NCBI GenBank assembly: GCA_031264445.1 | Contig: JAISDW010000088.1 | Location: 1-35,176, forward strand | DNA from: Elusimicrobiota bacterium | Lineage (GTDB): Bacteria > Elusimicrobiota > Elusimicrobia > Elusimicrobiales > Elusimicrobiaceae | Reading direction: 5' to 3' | Length of the DNA stretch: 35,176 bases | In this document: positions 17,922 to 26,146 of the stretch, in pieces | Layout: every line of letters starts with the position of its first letter | Position numbering within the stretch: position 1 is the stretch's first letter | Notes under the pieces: generated by a model | What the model was told of the DNA's origin: nothing | Database searches by the model: none | Seen by the model: only the letters and a program-made list of their open reading frames with translations | Translations under genes and position numbers: made by a program

Positions 17922-18259
17922 AGCTGATTAAAGCCGCGGGCGGCGCGGTCATCGCAGATAAACTTGTAATGAAGGATAGTTTGCGCGGCCGCGTTTGGGG
18001 CCTTTTGGGTACGAAGGAACTGGGCGCGGGGGAAGGCATAATCCTTAAACCCTGTACGCAGATACACACTTTTTTTATGCGCATGCCGATAGACGCGGTT
18101 TTTATCAGCGGCGATTTGAAGGTTTTATACGCGGCGGAAAATATGCGCCCCTGGCGCGTGAGCCCGCTGCTTTTTAAGTCGGTTTATACTGTTGAGATTG
18201 CCGCCGGCGCTTTGGCCGGCCGGCTGAAAGCCGGGGATGCTGTTTCTTTCAGGGATTAA
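17918..18259 (+). CDS. DUF192-family protein (cytoplasmic form)
   Basis: 'GLLGTKELGAGEGIILKPCTQIHTFFMRMPIDAVFISGDLKVLYA'. Confidence 0.85.
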   Translation: MKLIKAAGGAVIADKLVMKDSLRGRVWGLLGTKELGAGEGIILKPCTQIHTFFMRMPIDAVFISGDLKVLYAAENMRPWRVSPLLFKSVYTVEIAAGALAGRLKAGDAVSFRD

Positions 18260-18318
18260 CTGCGGCGGCTATTGACTAAACCCGCAGTTTCGGCCATAAT
18301 ATATATAAAGGATTTACG

Positions 18319-19065
18319 ATGAGGAAATTTGTCCGTTTTCTAATTTCAATAATTTTATTTTCGGGCGCGGCGCTGCCTTTAGCCGCAGCCCAGGCTAAAT
18401 TTAACGATTTTGCCGCCAATATCAACAAGGACAATCTTGAATATTTCGCAAAGGATTTATCGGGCCTGCTCAGCGCGGGTACTTTTACCACGGGGCGCAT
18501 TCTGGGCTGGGGCGGGTTTATGCTTTCCGGCCGCGCGGCGCTGATGCCAAAACCCAGCCCGAAAAACACGGCCTTCGGCCCCGCCGACGGGAGTCAATAC
18601 AAAATTTATCCGTGGATACAGGGCGAAATCGGCCTGCCCTTCAGGCTGGACGGCTATATCCGCGCGTCCTCTTACGACGGGCTGACTGTAGCCGGCGGCG
18701 GCCTCAAATGGGGCATAATCCCTCCCAAGGAAGTGCTTTACACCTTCCAGCCGACGGTAGTGGTGCTGGCGGAATCCGGCGTGCATAAAGATTTTTCCCT
18801 TACGCATTACAGCGCGGATTTGGTGCTCTCCTTCAAACTGCCTTATGTCGTGCCTTATGTCGGCGGCGGCGTGGATTATATAAAATTTACCGTACAGGGC
18901 GCCGACAACGACGCGACGTTGATAGGAACCGTCGCCTATGCCACCACCCCGCGCGGCACGGCGGGCTTTAACTTCAAACTGCCGGCTTATGTGGATTTAA
19001 GCCTTGCCGCCAATTACGCCAGCTACGGCCTCGGCGCGGAAGCCAGCCTGGGCGTGCGCTTCTGA
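18319..19065 (+). CDS. Putative outer-membrane beta-barrel protein
   Basis: Signal peptide ending 'ALPLAAAQA'; alternating amphipathic strands; terminal 'LGAEASLGVRF' with C-terminal Phe. Confidence 0.6.
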   Translation: MRKFVRFLISIILFSGAALPLAAAQAKFNDFAANINKDNLEYFAKDLSGLLSAGTFTTGRILGWGGFMLSGRAALMPKPSPKNTAFGPADGSQYKIYPWIQGEIGLPFRLDGYIRASSYDGLTVAGGGLKWGIIPPKEVLYTFQPTVVVLAESGVHKDFSLTHYSADLVLSFKLPYVVPYVGGGVDYIKFTVQGADNDATLIGTVAYATTPRGTAGFNFKLPAYVDLSLAANYASYGLGAEASLGVRF

Positions 19066-19069
19066 GTTT

Positions 19070-20353
19070 ATGAAATTTTACCTTATCAGCCTGGGCTGTC
19101 CCAAAAATCTTACCGACAGCGAGGACTTTTGCGCCCGCCTCGCCGCCAAAGGCCATAAAATGGTTTTTACGCCGCAGGGCGCGGATATTATCATTATAAA
19201 CACATGCGGGTTTTTATCCTCCGCGCTTAAAGAGGCGCGCGAAAACATCAAAACCGCGCTTGAACTTAAGAGCAAAGGCATAGTAAAAAAAGTGGCCGTT
19301 ACAGGCTGCATGGTGGAGCGGCTTAAAGACGAAGTCAAAAAGGAGTTCCCCGAGCTGGATTTAGTGTTTTCCGTCGCGCAGCAGGAAAGGATTGATGAAA
19401 TCATAAACGGCCGCGCGCAGCTTATCACGCCGATACAAAACGCGCTGCATATCCCGCGTTATAAAATGAGCCTGACGCTGCCGCACACCGCCTATCTTAA
19501 AGCGGCCGACGGCTGCAATAACCGCTGCGCCTACTGCGCGATACCGGCGATACGGGGCGCTTACCGCTCCAAACCCATGGAAGACGTTATGGCCGAGGCG
19601 CGGCTTATGGCGCAAAACGGGGTGAAGGAAATATCCCTCATAGCGCAGGATACAACTTCCTACGGGCAGGATTTATACGGCAAACCGCAGCTGGAGCGGC
19701 TTCTTAAAAAACTCGTTAAAATCAAAGATTTGCAGCGCATACGCATAATGTACGCATATCCGCACCGCGTAAGCAGGGAGCTTGCCGATATCATGGCGGG
19801 CGAGGAAAAGATTTTCCATTACCTTGATATCCCGCTGCAGCATATTTCCGATAATATTCTGAAAGCCATGAACCGCCATTGCGGCGCGGGCGCGGTAAAA
19901 AAAGTTTTGGACATGCTCAAAAAAACCGTGCCGGATATTGCGCTGCGCACCAATTTTATAACGGGCTTCCCGGGCGAGACGGAAAAGGATTTCGCGGAAC
20001 TCAAAAAATTTGTTAAGGATTATCAGTTTGATAATATAGGCGTTTTTGAATATCACCGCGAGCCTGGCACGCCCGCATACAGTATGCGCGGCCAGGTGCC
20101 GGCCGCCGTCAAAAAACGCCGCGCGCAGGAGCTTGCGCTCGCCCAAAGCCGCGTGGTGGATAAACTCAATAAGGCTTTAATCGGGCAGACTATAGAAGTA
20201 ATAAGCGATACGCCGCTACGCGGCCGCACCTATAAAGACGCGCCCGATATTGACGGGACGCTGGATTTTGCCAAACCCGTACAAGCGGGCCAAATCTTCA
20301 AAGCCAAAATCATCAAAGCCGAAGGCTACCGCAGGACGGCCGAAACTGCGTAA
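19070..20353 (+). CDS. rimO: Ribosomal protein uS12 methylthiotransferase RimO
   Basis: 'FYLISLGCPKNLTDSEDF', radical SAM 'YLKAADGCNNRCAYCAIPAIRGAYRSKP', 'EISLIAQDTTSYGQDLYG'; start at ATG 19070 rather than the track start 19004. Confidence 0.92.
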   Translation: MKFYLISLGCPKNLTDSEDFCARLAAKGHKMVFTPQGADIIIINTCGFLSSALKEARENIKTALELKSKGIVKKVAVTGCMVERLKDEVKKEFPELDLVFSVAQQERIDEIINGRAQLITPIQNALHIPRYKMSLTLPHTAYLKAADGCNNRCAYCAIPAIRGAYRSKPMEDVMAEARLMAQNGVKEISLIAQDTTSYGQDLYGKPQLERLLKKLVKIKDLQRIRIMYAYPHRVSRELADIMAGEEKIFHYLDIPLQHISDNILKAMNRHCGAGAVKKVLDMLKKTVPDIALRTNFITGFPGETEKDFAELKKFVKDYQFDNIGVFEYHREPGTPAYSMRGQVPAAVKKRRAQELALAQSRVVDKLNKALIGQTIEVISDTPLRGRTYKDAPDIDGTLDFAKPVQAGQIFKAKIIKAEGYRRTAETA

Positions 20354-20374
20354 ATTATTCCTTCGGCAATATTC

Positions 20375-21625
20375 TTACCAACTCATTTTTATCAAGGTCC
20401 CTTTATCCGGAATGGAATCCCTGTGAAATACCATTTTCTTCCGGGGGATTGGTAGTTTGGCAATATCTAAACTGTAAAAAGTATCCTGCCTGAAAACATT
20501 AGTCCAGATATTTAGCGTTACAGGCTCATTGAATAAAAACGGGTCTGCGATGACGTATACAATATCATTTCCTTTTGTCAGAACCAGAAGAGGCGCTTCA
20601 TGATATGTCCACTCGCCGTAGCCGCTGTCAAAAGTGTCTGACTGTATGCGCTCTTGTTTTCCTGAGTAAGGAGAACTCCGTTTGCCGCTGTTTAAAGTTT
20701 TGATTTCGGCGCGCGCGTGTAAAAGCGGAGGGGCTTCTTGGAGAGTCGGTCCGTGCCCCGGGAAGGCTTTAATGCTATAAACCTCGGTTATTTTCCAACC
20801 GCCATATGTTTTGGGAAAAGACGTGTCAAAAAGATAGTTTTTACAGAAATAATGAGTGTTAGGACCGCACTCCATGCTTACGGGATGGTGTTCAAAGTCT
20901 ATATGCATTGTACCTTTTTGTTCTATCGCCGCCGCTACGTCAACCTGTTTATAGACTGCTACCAGCTCGTCGTTTTTTCGCCTGTTAAGTTCCATCTGAT
21001 ACCGTATTCCGTTTTTAACAGCCTCGGGCAGGGGGCCGCGTTCTTTTAGCTCTGATATTCCGCCGTACAATATTACCCCCGCATTTTTACTTCGCATCAG
21101 TGTATACAAAAAAAATATCTCGTAAACGGACGCGGAGATGCTCCTGCCAGATGCAATGCCCAGCCTTTTTTTAAATGTCATGTTTAATGTATTGCTTATA
21201 AATTCTTTTTCCTTTTCATATATTTCTTTCCAATTTTCATTTCTGTTATCAAGGGAATCCGCCGCGCCGATATGGCCGATATTCAGTTTGTGCGGCATGC
21301 CGCGGTCGCTCAATGCCGTAATAATGTACATATTATAAATATAGTCTGCTAAAGCTTGGCGCGGGCTGACTTCTTTTTGCCTTATAATGTGTTTGTTAAT
21401 CAGAAATTCTACAGAGGCGTTTTTATCATCGGCGTTCCGCACGGCTTCAGCAATAATAGCAATAAAATTAGACCTAGCTCCCTCAGATCTATTGAATCCG
21501 GCAAATTGTATGTATTGCTCCAATGAAGACGGAGACAGCTGGTCATTATACTGTTGTGGATATGCCGTACAAAAAAACAGCATAAAAATTGAAAAAACGC
21601 TTGCCACTCTTGTGAAATATTTCAT
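20375..21625 (-). CDS. Secreted protein of unknown function
   Basis: Signal peptide 'MKYFTRVASVFSIFMLFFCTAYPQQ' preceded by a GGAGGG RBS; the ORF-track N-terminal extension (to 21703) overlaps the promoter and is rejected. Confidence 0.75.
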   Translation of the reverse strand: MKYFTRVASVFSIFMLFFCTAYPQQYNDQLSPSSLEQYIQFAGFNRSEGARSNFIAIIAEAVRNADDKNASVEFLINKHIIRQKEVSPRQALADYIYNMYIITALSDRGMPHKLNIGHIGAADSLDNRNENWKEIYEKEKEFISNTLNMTFKKRLGIASGRSISASVYEIFFLYTLMRSKNAGVILYGGISELKERGPLPEAVKNGIRYQMELNRRKNDELVAVYKQVDVAAAIEQKGTMHIDFEHHPVSMECGPNTHYFCKNYLFDTSFPKTYGGWKITEVYSIKAFPGHGPTLQEAPPLLHARAEIKTLNSGKRSSPYSGKQERIQSDTFDSGYGEWTYHEAPLLVLTKGNDIVYVIADPFLFNEPVTLNIWTNVFRQDTFYSLDIAKLPIPRKKMVFHRDSIPDKGTLIKMSW

Positions 21626-21648
21626 AAAGCCCTCCGGTAATATATAAA

Positions 21649-21706
21649 AGTATATTATATACCAGATATTGCCCGCAAGGGCCAAAAGACCTATTTTGCG
21701 CATAGG
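21649..21706 (-). promoter_or_regulatory. Sigma70-like promoter with conserved upstream box (copy Y)
   Basis: Minus strand CCTATGCGCAAAATAGGTCTTTTGGCCCTTG (21706-21676), -35 TTGCGG (21678-21673), 18-bp spacer, -10 TATACT (21654-21649). Confidence 0.6.
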
Positions 21707-21919
21707 CCCAAATGCCTTTAATAATTATAAGTGGCGGAAAACGGCAAAGCTGCGGGTGCAGTCATTACTGTGGCAGTTGTGGAACGCTGCCTAGCGTGGA
21801 TTAACAAAGAAAAACAGATGATCTCCCTATGTCTTTTTACTTTTCGCGGGCCATACACTTTCTTTTTCGCGGATATTTTGTTTTACTTTTGCCCGTTTTG
21901 TGGAGGCTTTCACCATTTC

Positions 21920-21955
21920 CCCTCACCCTTAATTCCCCTCCAATGGAGGGGAATT
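21920..21955 (+). repeat. CCCTCACCC-tagged palindromic repeat, member 1
   Basis: CCCTCACCC TT AATTCCCCTCC-AAT-GGAGGGGAATT (11-bp perfect stem). Confidence 0.6.
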
Positions 21956-22017
21956 AACAAAATATGCGAGCCGCTTCCTCTACTAAAGGACAAAAAGGCA
22001 AGCCGGCAATTACGGCA

Positions 22018-22057
22018 AAATAAATAACCCCCGCGTTTCGCGGAGGGCTATTTATTT
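22018..22057. terminator. Bidirectional terminator after the carboxyltransferase gene
   Basis: AAATAAATAaCCCCCGCG-TTT-CGCGGaGGGcTATTTATTT. Confidence 0.75.
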
Positions 22058-22079
22058 TATTGTTTTTACCGCGGCGCGG

Positions 22080-23705
22080 CTACAGCGGGATATTGCCTTT
22101 TCTGGGGTTTTCCCTCGGGTCGCGCTTGTTCTTGAGTATGCGCACTGCGTGTATTATGCGGCTGCGCGCGGCGGAAGGTTCTATAATCTCGTCAATCGCG
22201 CCGGTGGAGGCCGTCTGATAAGGCGAGGCGAATTTAGCCGCGTAATCCGCGGTTAATTTGGCCTTGATTTCCTCCGTCTTATCCGGCGGGGCGGCTTTAA
22301 TGTCGCGCGAGTATAAAATTTCTATCGCGCCGCGCGGGCCCATTACGGCGATTTCGGCCGAGGGTATTGAATAATTGAAATCCCCGCGCAGATATTTGGA
22401 GCTCATCGCTATATAAGCCCCGCCGTAAGCCTTGCGCAGCACGAGGGTAATTTTGGGCACAGTCGCTTCCGCGTAGGCGTATAAAAGTTTTGCGCCGTGG
22501 CGTATTATGCCGCCGTGCTCCTGCTCAACCCCGGGCAGATAACCGCCGATGTCAACCAGCGTAAGTATCGGTATGTTAAAAGCGTTTAGAAAGCGCACAA
22601 AACGCGCGGCTTTGTCGCTGGCGTTGATGTCCAGCGCGCCGCCCAGATGGTCGGAATTATTGGCCACCACGCCGACCACCTCGCCGCCCAGATGAATAAA
22701 ACCCACCACCACGTTTTTGGCGAAGTCGCGGTGGATTTCAAAAAATTTATTCTGGTCCGCAAGCTCCCATATCACATGCTGCGCGCGGAACGGTTTGCGC
22801 GGGTCCATGGCGCAAATCTGCTCCAGAAATGGCGTTTTGCGGTCAATAGAATCCTCGCTTGAAGGCGCGGACGCTTTTTCGTTACAGTTCTGCGGCAGGA
22901 AGGTAAGCAGCTCTTTTACCTGGCGGAAGCAGTCCTGCTCGCTCTTGGCCACCACGTGGCACACGCCGCTCTGCTGGCCGTGCGCGTGGCTGCCGCCGAG
23001 CGTGTCAAAATCCACATCCTCGCCCGTGGCGGATTTAACGACGCTCGGGCCAGTGACGAACATATGGCTTATGCCTTCCACCATGAAAATAAAATCCGTA
23101 AGCGCGGGGGAATACACCGCCCCGCCAGCGCACGGGCCCAGGATTACCGAAATCTGCGGTATCACGCCGGATGCTTTTACATTCCTGTAAAAAATTTCGC
23201 CGTAGCCGTCAAGGCTGTCAACGCCTTCCTGTATGCGCGCGCCGCCGCTGTCCAGCAGGCCTATGACGGGGATTTTGGCTTCCAGCGCCAAATCCATTAT
23301 ATAGGATATTTTCTGCGCGTGCACAAGCCCCAGCGATCCGCCCAGCTGCGTAAAATCCTGCGCGAAGATAGCAACCTCGCGCCCGTTTACGCGGCCGAAA
23401 CCGGTTATCACGCCATCGCCTTTTATGTGTTTGTCTTTTATGCCGAAGTCCGTACATCTGGTTTCAACCAGGCTGCGGATTTCGTAGAAGGAGTTTTCGT
23501 CCAGCAGATATTGTATGCGCTGGCGCGCGGTAAATTTGCCTTTATCGTTCTGGGCTTTTATGCGCTCCGGGTCGCCTGCGCGCGCCGCCGCGCTGACCTC
23601 GCGGAATTTTTTTATATTTTCCGGCACGGGCGCGGGCGCGGTTTCAAGCTCGGGTTTTTCGGATTTCTTTACTTCGCCGTTTTTTAAAGCATTATTATTT
23701 TCCAT
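22080..23705 (-). CDS. Acyl-CoA carboxylase carboxyltransferase subunit (PccB/MmdA-like)
   Basis: 'MFVTGPSVVKSATGEDVDFDTLGGSHAHGQQSGVCHVVA', 'GGYLPGVEQEHGGIIRHGAKLLYAYAEATVPKITLVLRKAYGGAYIAMSSK', 'AVMGPRGAIEILY'. Confidence 0.9.
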   Translation of the reverse strand: MENNNALKNGEVKKSEKPELETAPAPVPENIKKFREVSAAARAGDPERIKAQNDKGKFTARQRIQYLLDENSFYEIRSLVETRCTDFGIKDKHIKGDGVITGFGRVNGREVAIFAQDFTQLGGSLGLVHAQKISYIMDLALEAKIPVIGLLDSGGARIQEGVDSLDGYGEIFYRNVKASGVIPQISVILGPCAGGAVYSPALTDFIFMVEGISHMFVTGPSVVKSATGEDVDFDTLGGSHAHGQQSGVCHVVAKSEQDCFRQVKELLTFLPQNCNEKASAPSSEDSIDRKTPFLEQICAMDPRKPFRAQHVIWELADQNKFFEIHRDFAKNVVVGFIHLGGEVVGVVANNSDHLGGALDINASDKAARFVRFLNAFNIPILTLVDIGGYLPGVEQEHGGIIRHGAKLLYAYAEATVPKITLVLRKAYGGAYIAMSSKYLRGDFNYSIPSAEIAVMGPRGAIEILYSRDIKAAPPDKTEEIKAKLTADYAAKFASPYQTASTGAIDEIIEPSAARSRIIHAVRILKNKRDPRENPRKGNIPL

Positions 23706-23717
23706 AAAAAAGAACCT

Positions 23718-24344
23718 CTATATATGCGGCGCCTCTGCGGCGACGGCCAGTTTATAGCCGCCGTCAAGGTCGCTCGCGTCCACCTGTATATTTGGGCTGC
23801 CCGTTTGCGCCCAGACGTCAAGTGCTTTGCCGTAAAGCATAAGCCTGCCGCCGATGAAGCGTACATCTTTCATATCCAGGCTGAGGCCCGTGCCCAGAAA
23901 TTTCAAAACCGCTTCTTTTTTAGCCCAAAGCTCAGTAAGGAAAAACGCCGCGCTTGACGATATTTCGTCCTTATGGAAGCACATCCGCGCCCATTCTTTG
24001 CCGCGGTTTTCTATAAGTTCTATATCAATGCCGATATTATCGCCGGTAAGGCCTATGGCGGCCGCGGCGTAATCGCCGCTGTGCGTGATGGAAACCGGCA
24101 AATGCGTGCCGCCCTGCACCATGAGCACCGGCTTGCCCGAAGGCGTGCTGCGCACCTCCATATGCAACATATCAAAGGTAAAAAAATCCATAGCAAGCTG
24201 CTTGAGCGCGTAGCGCCCGCCCAGCCATTCGCGGCGGCGCTTTTCCACCTTGAATTCTTCGTAGGTTTTCGTCTCCCTCGCCGTGAGTATCTGCGGCGCG
24301 GGCGGCAGGCGGTCAAGTTCAACGACTTTTATTCTGTATGCCAT
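23718..24344 (-). CDS. 4'-phosphopantetheinyl transferase, Sfp type
   Basis: 'LPVSITHSGDYAAAAIGLTGDNIGIDIELIENR' and 'FFLTELWAKKEAVLKFLGTGLSLDMKDV'. Confidence 0.9.
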   Translation of the reverse strand: MAYRIKVVELDRLPPAPQILTARETKTYEEFKVEKRRREWLGGRYALKQLAMDFFTFDMLHMEVRSTPSGKPVLMVQGGTHLPVSITHSGDYAAAAIGLTGDNIGIDIELIENRGKEWARMCFHKDEISSSAAFFLTELWAKKEAVLKFLGTGLSLDMKDVRFIGGRLMLYGKALDVWAQTGSPNIQVDASDLDGGYKLAVAAEAPHI

Positions 24345-24447
24345 AAATATCCTTTATTAAAAATTATATAATTTCTGTCCGTTTCCTGCACCGGTTATAT
24401 AGGATATCGGCGGATATCGGGCTTTTTGCCTGCGCGGCATTTTTCCA

Positions 24448-24497
24448 CCCTCACCCGCTCACTGCGTTCGCCGCCCTCTCCCATCTAAGGGAGAGGG
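24448..24497 (+). repeat. CCCTCACCC-tagged palindromic repeat, member 2
   Basis: CCCTCACCC...CCCTCTCCC-ATCTAA-GGGAGAGGG (9-bp perfect stem). Confidence 0.6.
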
Positions 24498-24510
24498 AAA
24501 ACTACTTCTA

Positions 24511-24677
24511 GCCGTCATTCTAAAAACCGCATACACAGCGGTTTTTAGAATCTATGCGCAAAGCGCATGTCTTAATTTATGCTTTTAAGTCTTAATAACA
24601 GCACCAATATGATATAACCGTTTTCAACGGTTAAAGATTCTCAAACGCGCATCGAAAGTGCATTTGAGAATGACGGC
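24511..24677. repeat. Composite inverted palindromic element (REPIN/BIME-like)
   Basis: Outer arms GCCGTCATTCT/AGAATGACGGC enclose ATTCTAAAAACCGC-7nt-GCGGTTTTTAGAAT (14-bp stem), ATGCGC-AAA-GCGCAT, TAACCGTT-TTC-AACGGTTA and ATTCTCAAA...TTTGAGAAT. Confidence 0.75.
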
Positions 24678-24724
24678 TCTGGCGCATTGAATGACGGCTT
24701 TAAATAATAACAACAATATTAAAT

Positions 24725-24777
24725 CCCTCGCCCGCCTTCGCTTCGTTACGGCGTGGCACTCCCTTTACGAAAGGGAG
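24725..24777 (+). repeat. CCCTCGCCC-tagged palindromic repeat, member 3
   Basis: CCCTCGCCC...CTCCCTTT-ACG-AAAGGGAG. Confidence 0.55.
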
Positions 24778-24853
24778 AAAAAGACTTATTATATGTCGCG
24801 CTGATTGCCTGCGATAAACATAAATATAATTACTAATAATCATACCCTAAAGT

Positions 24854-24909
24854 CCTATGTGAGAATAGGTCTTTTGGCCCTTGTATTCAGCCCTCGATAA
24901 TATTATACT
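24854..24909 (+). promoter_or_regulatory. Sigma70-like promoter with conserved upstream box (copy X)
   Basis: CCTATGTGAGAATAGGTCTTTTGGCCCTTG (24854-24883), -35 TTGTAT (24881-24886), 17-bp spacer, -10 TATACT (24904-24909). Confidence 0.65.
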
Positions 24910-24945
24910 TTTATTATAATTAGATTTTTCAGCTAAGGAGGCATC

Positions 24946-26046
24946 ATGAAAAGACAGCAAACAAAAAAACTTATAACCAAAGTTCTAAGCATTGTATTAA
25001 CGGCAATAATGCTTGTTAATATCAACCTGCCGGTTTTCGCCCAGTGGACGCCGGCTGATAAAAAAGTCATGCAAATTGCAGACTCTTTAAAAAATATGGC
25101 TGATGAGTATGAAAAACTGCAAAGACAACAGGAAATGTTACTTAAACACATTGAAGAATTAGAAAGAACAGCAGAATTACAGAGAGCAAAAGCGAACGCG
25201 TATAAAAAACTTGAAGAAGCGCCTGATACAAAAAGAGAGAAAAGGATGAATATTAGTAGAAATCTTTATATAGGAGGGGTAGGAGCTATGTTTGCCGCAC
25301 TCATCCTTTATATCCTCCCTTCTGTGGTAGAAACTGCACCGATATGGCTTGAGACCTTGTCAACGATAGTCTTTAGCGGCGGAATGCTTGCACTTGTTGG
25401 TGCGGGGCTTTTCACGCTTTTTTCTTCCGCAGTTCCTGTGCCGGAGGAAATAAGCACATATCACATAAAAGATTTTAAAGGAACTCCTGATACAGAAAGA
25501 AATGACCCTAAATTTGTCAGAGACGTTCTTTTTAAACACCCCGAATATTTCGGCCAGCGGGAGAAATATAACAAAGACATTCCCGTAGTAAATCCGCGGC
25601 GTTTATACGAGGCCGAGCTGAAATATCCTGAACTTAAAACATACCGCGAGAATTATGCGTTTTATCTGAAGCTGATGAATATGGACACAAATGACGAAAG
25701 ATTGGTAAAGGCTCTTTTGACAACCGTGGAAGAATACGGCAAAACGCATCAGCCTGATGAAAAAACGGCTCAAGAGCTTAAGAAGTTTATGGAAGGCGGC
25801 AAATTACGGCAGATTGTACAGTCCGGAGAGGGGCGAAAACTGCAGGAGAAAATACTGGCATTGCAGGATTTCCCGCAGCTGTACGCCGCTGTAAGGAAAA
25901 ACTGCGGGCCGATAGTTAAAGAATTGGAGTATAAGAAAGAGCTGCAAAAAGAGCTCCAAAGGAAGATGATGAAGTTTAACTTTAGCAATCCGCAGGACAG
26001 CGGTTTTGAAGAATATAAAACGCGGATTGGTCTGTTAGCGCCTTAA
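24946..26046 (+). CDS. Exported/membrane protein of unknown function with N-terminal coiled coil
   Basis: Signal peptide 'KVLSIVLTAIMLVNINLPVFAQ', heptad-like Lys/Glu-rich stretch, two TM segments (~aa 105-165), charged C-terminal domain; AAGGAGG RBS. Confidence 0.8.
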   Translation: MKRQQTKKLITKVLSIVLTAIMLVNINLPVFAQWTPADKKVMQIADSLKNMADEYEKLQRQQEMLLKHIEELERTAELQRAKANAYKKLEEAPDTKREKRMNISRNLYIGGVGAMFAALILYILPSVVETAPIWLETLSTIVFSGGMLALVGAGLFTLFSSAVPVPEEISTYHIKDFKGTPDTERNDPKFVRDVLFKHPEYFGQREKYNKDIPVVNPRRLYEAELKYPELKTYRENYAFYLKLMNMDTNDERLVKALLTTVEEYGKTHQPDEKTAQELKKFMEGGKLRQIVQSGEGRKLQEKILALQDFPQLYAAVRKNCGPIVKELEYKKELQKELQRKMMKFNFSNPQDSGFEEYKTRIGLLAP

Positions 26047-26068
26047 TAAAAGCAAATCATTTGTAAAC

Positions 26069-26110
26069 AAACGCCCCGCGGGTTTAAAATCCAACCCGCG
26101 GGGCGTTTTA
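26069..26110. terminator. Strong terminator between convergent genes
   Basis: AAACGCCCCGCGGGTT-TAAAATCC-AACCCGCGGGGCGTTTT, 16-bp perfect stem. Confidence 0.9.
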
Positions 26111-26146
26111 GTTTTACTTCATATTTTTCTACAAAGGCGCAGTAAA

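Noticed and set aside
21626-21703. N-terminal extension of the 20375-21703 minus ORF
   Set aside because: Covers the RBS, -10 and -35/box region; the signal peptide begins at Met 21625.
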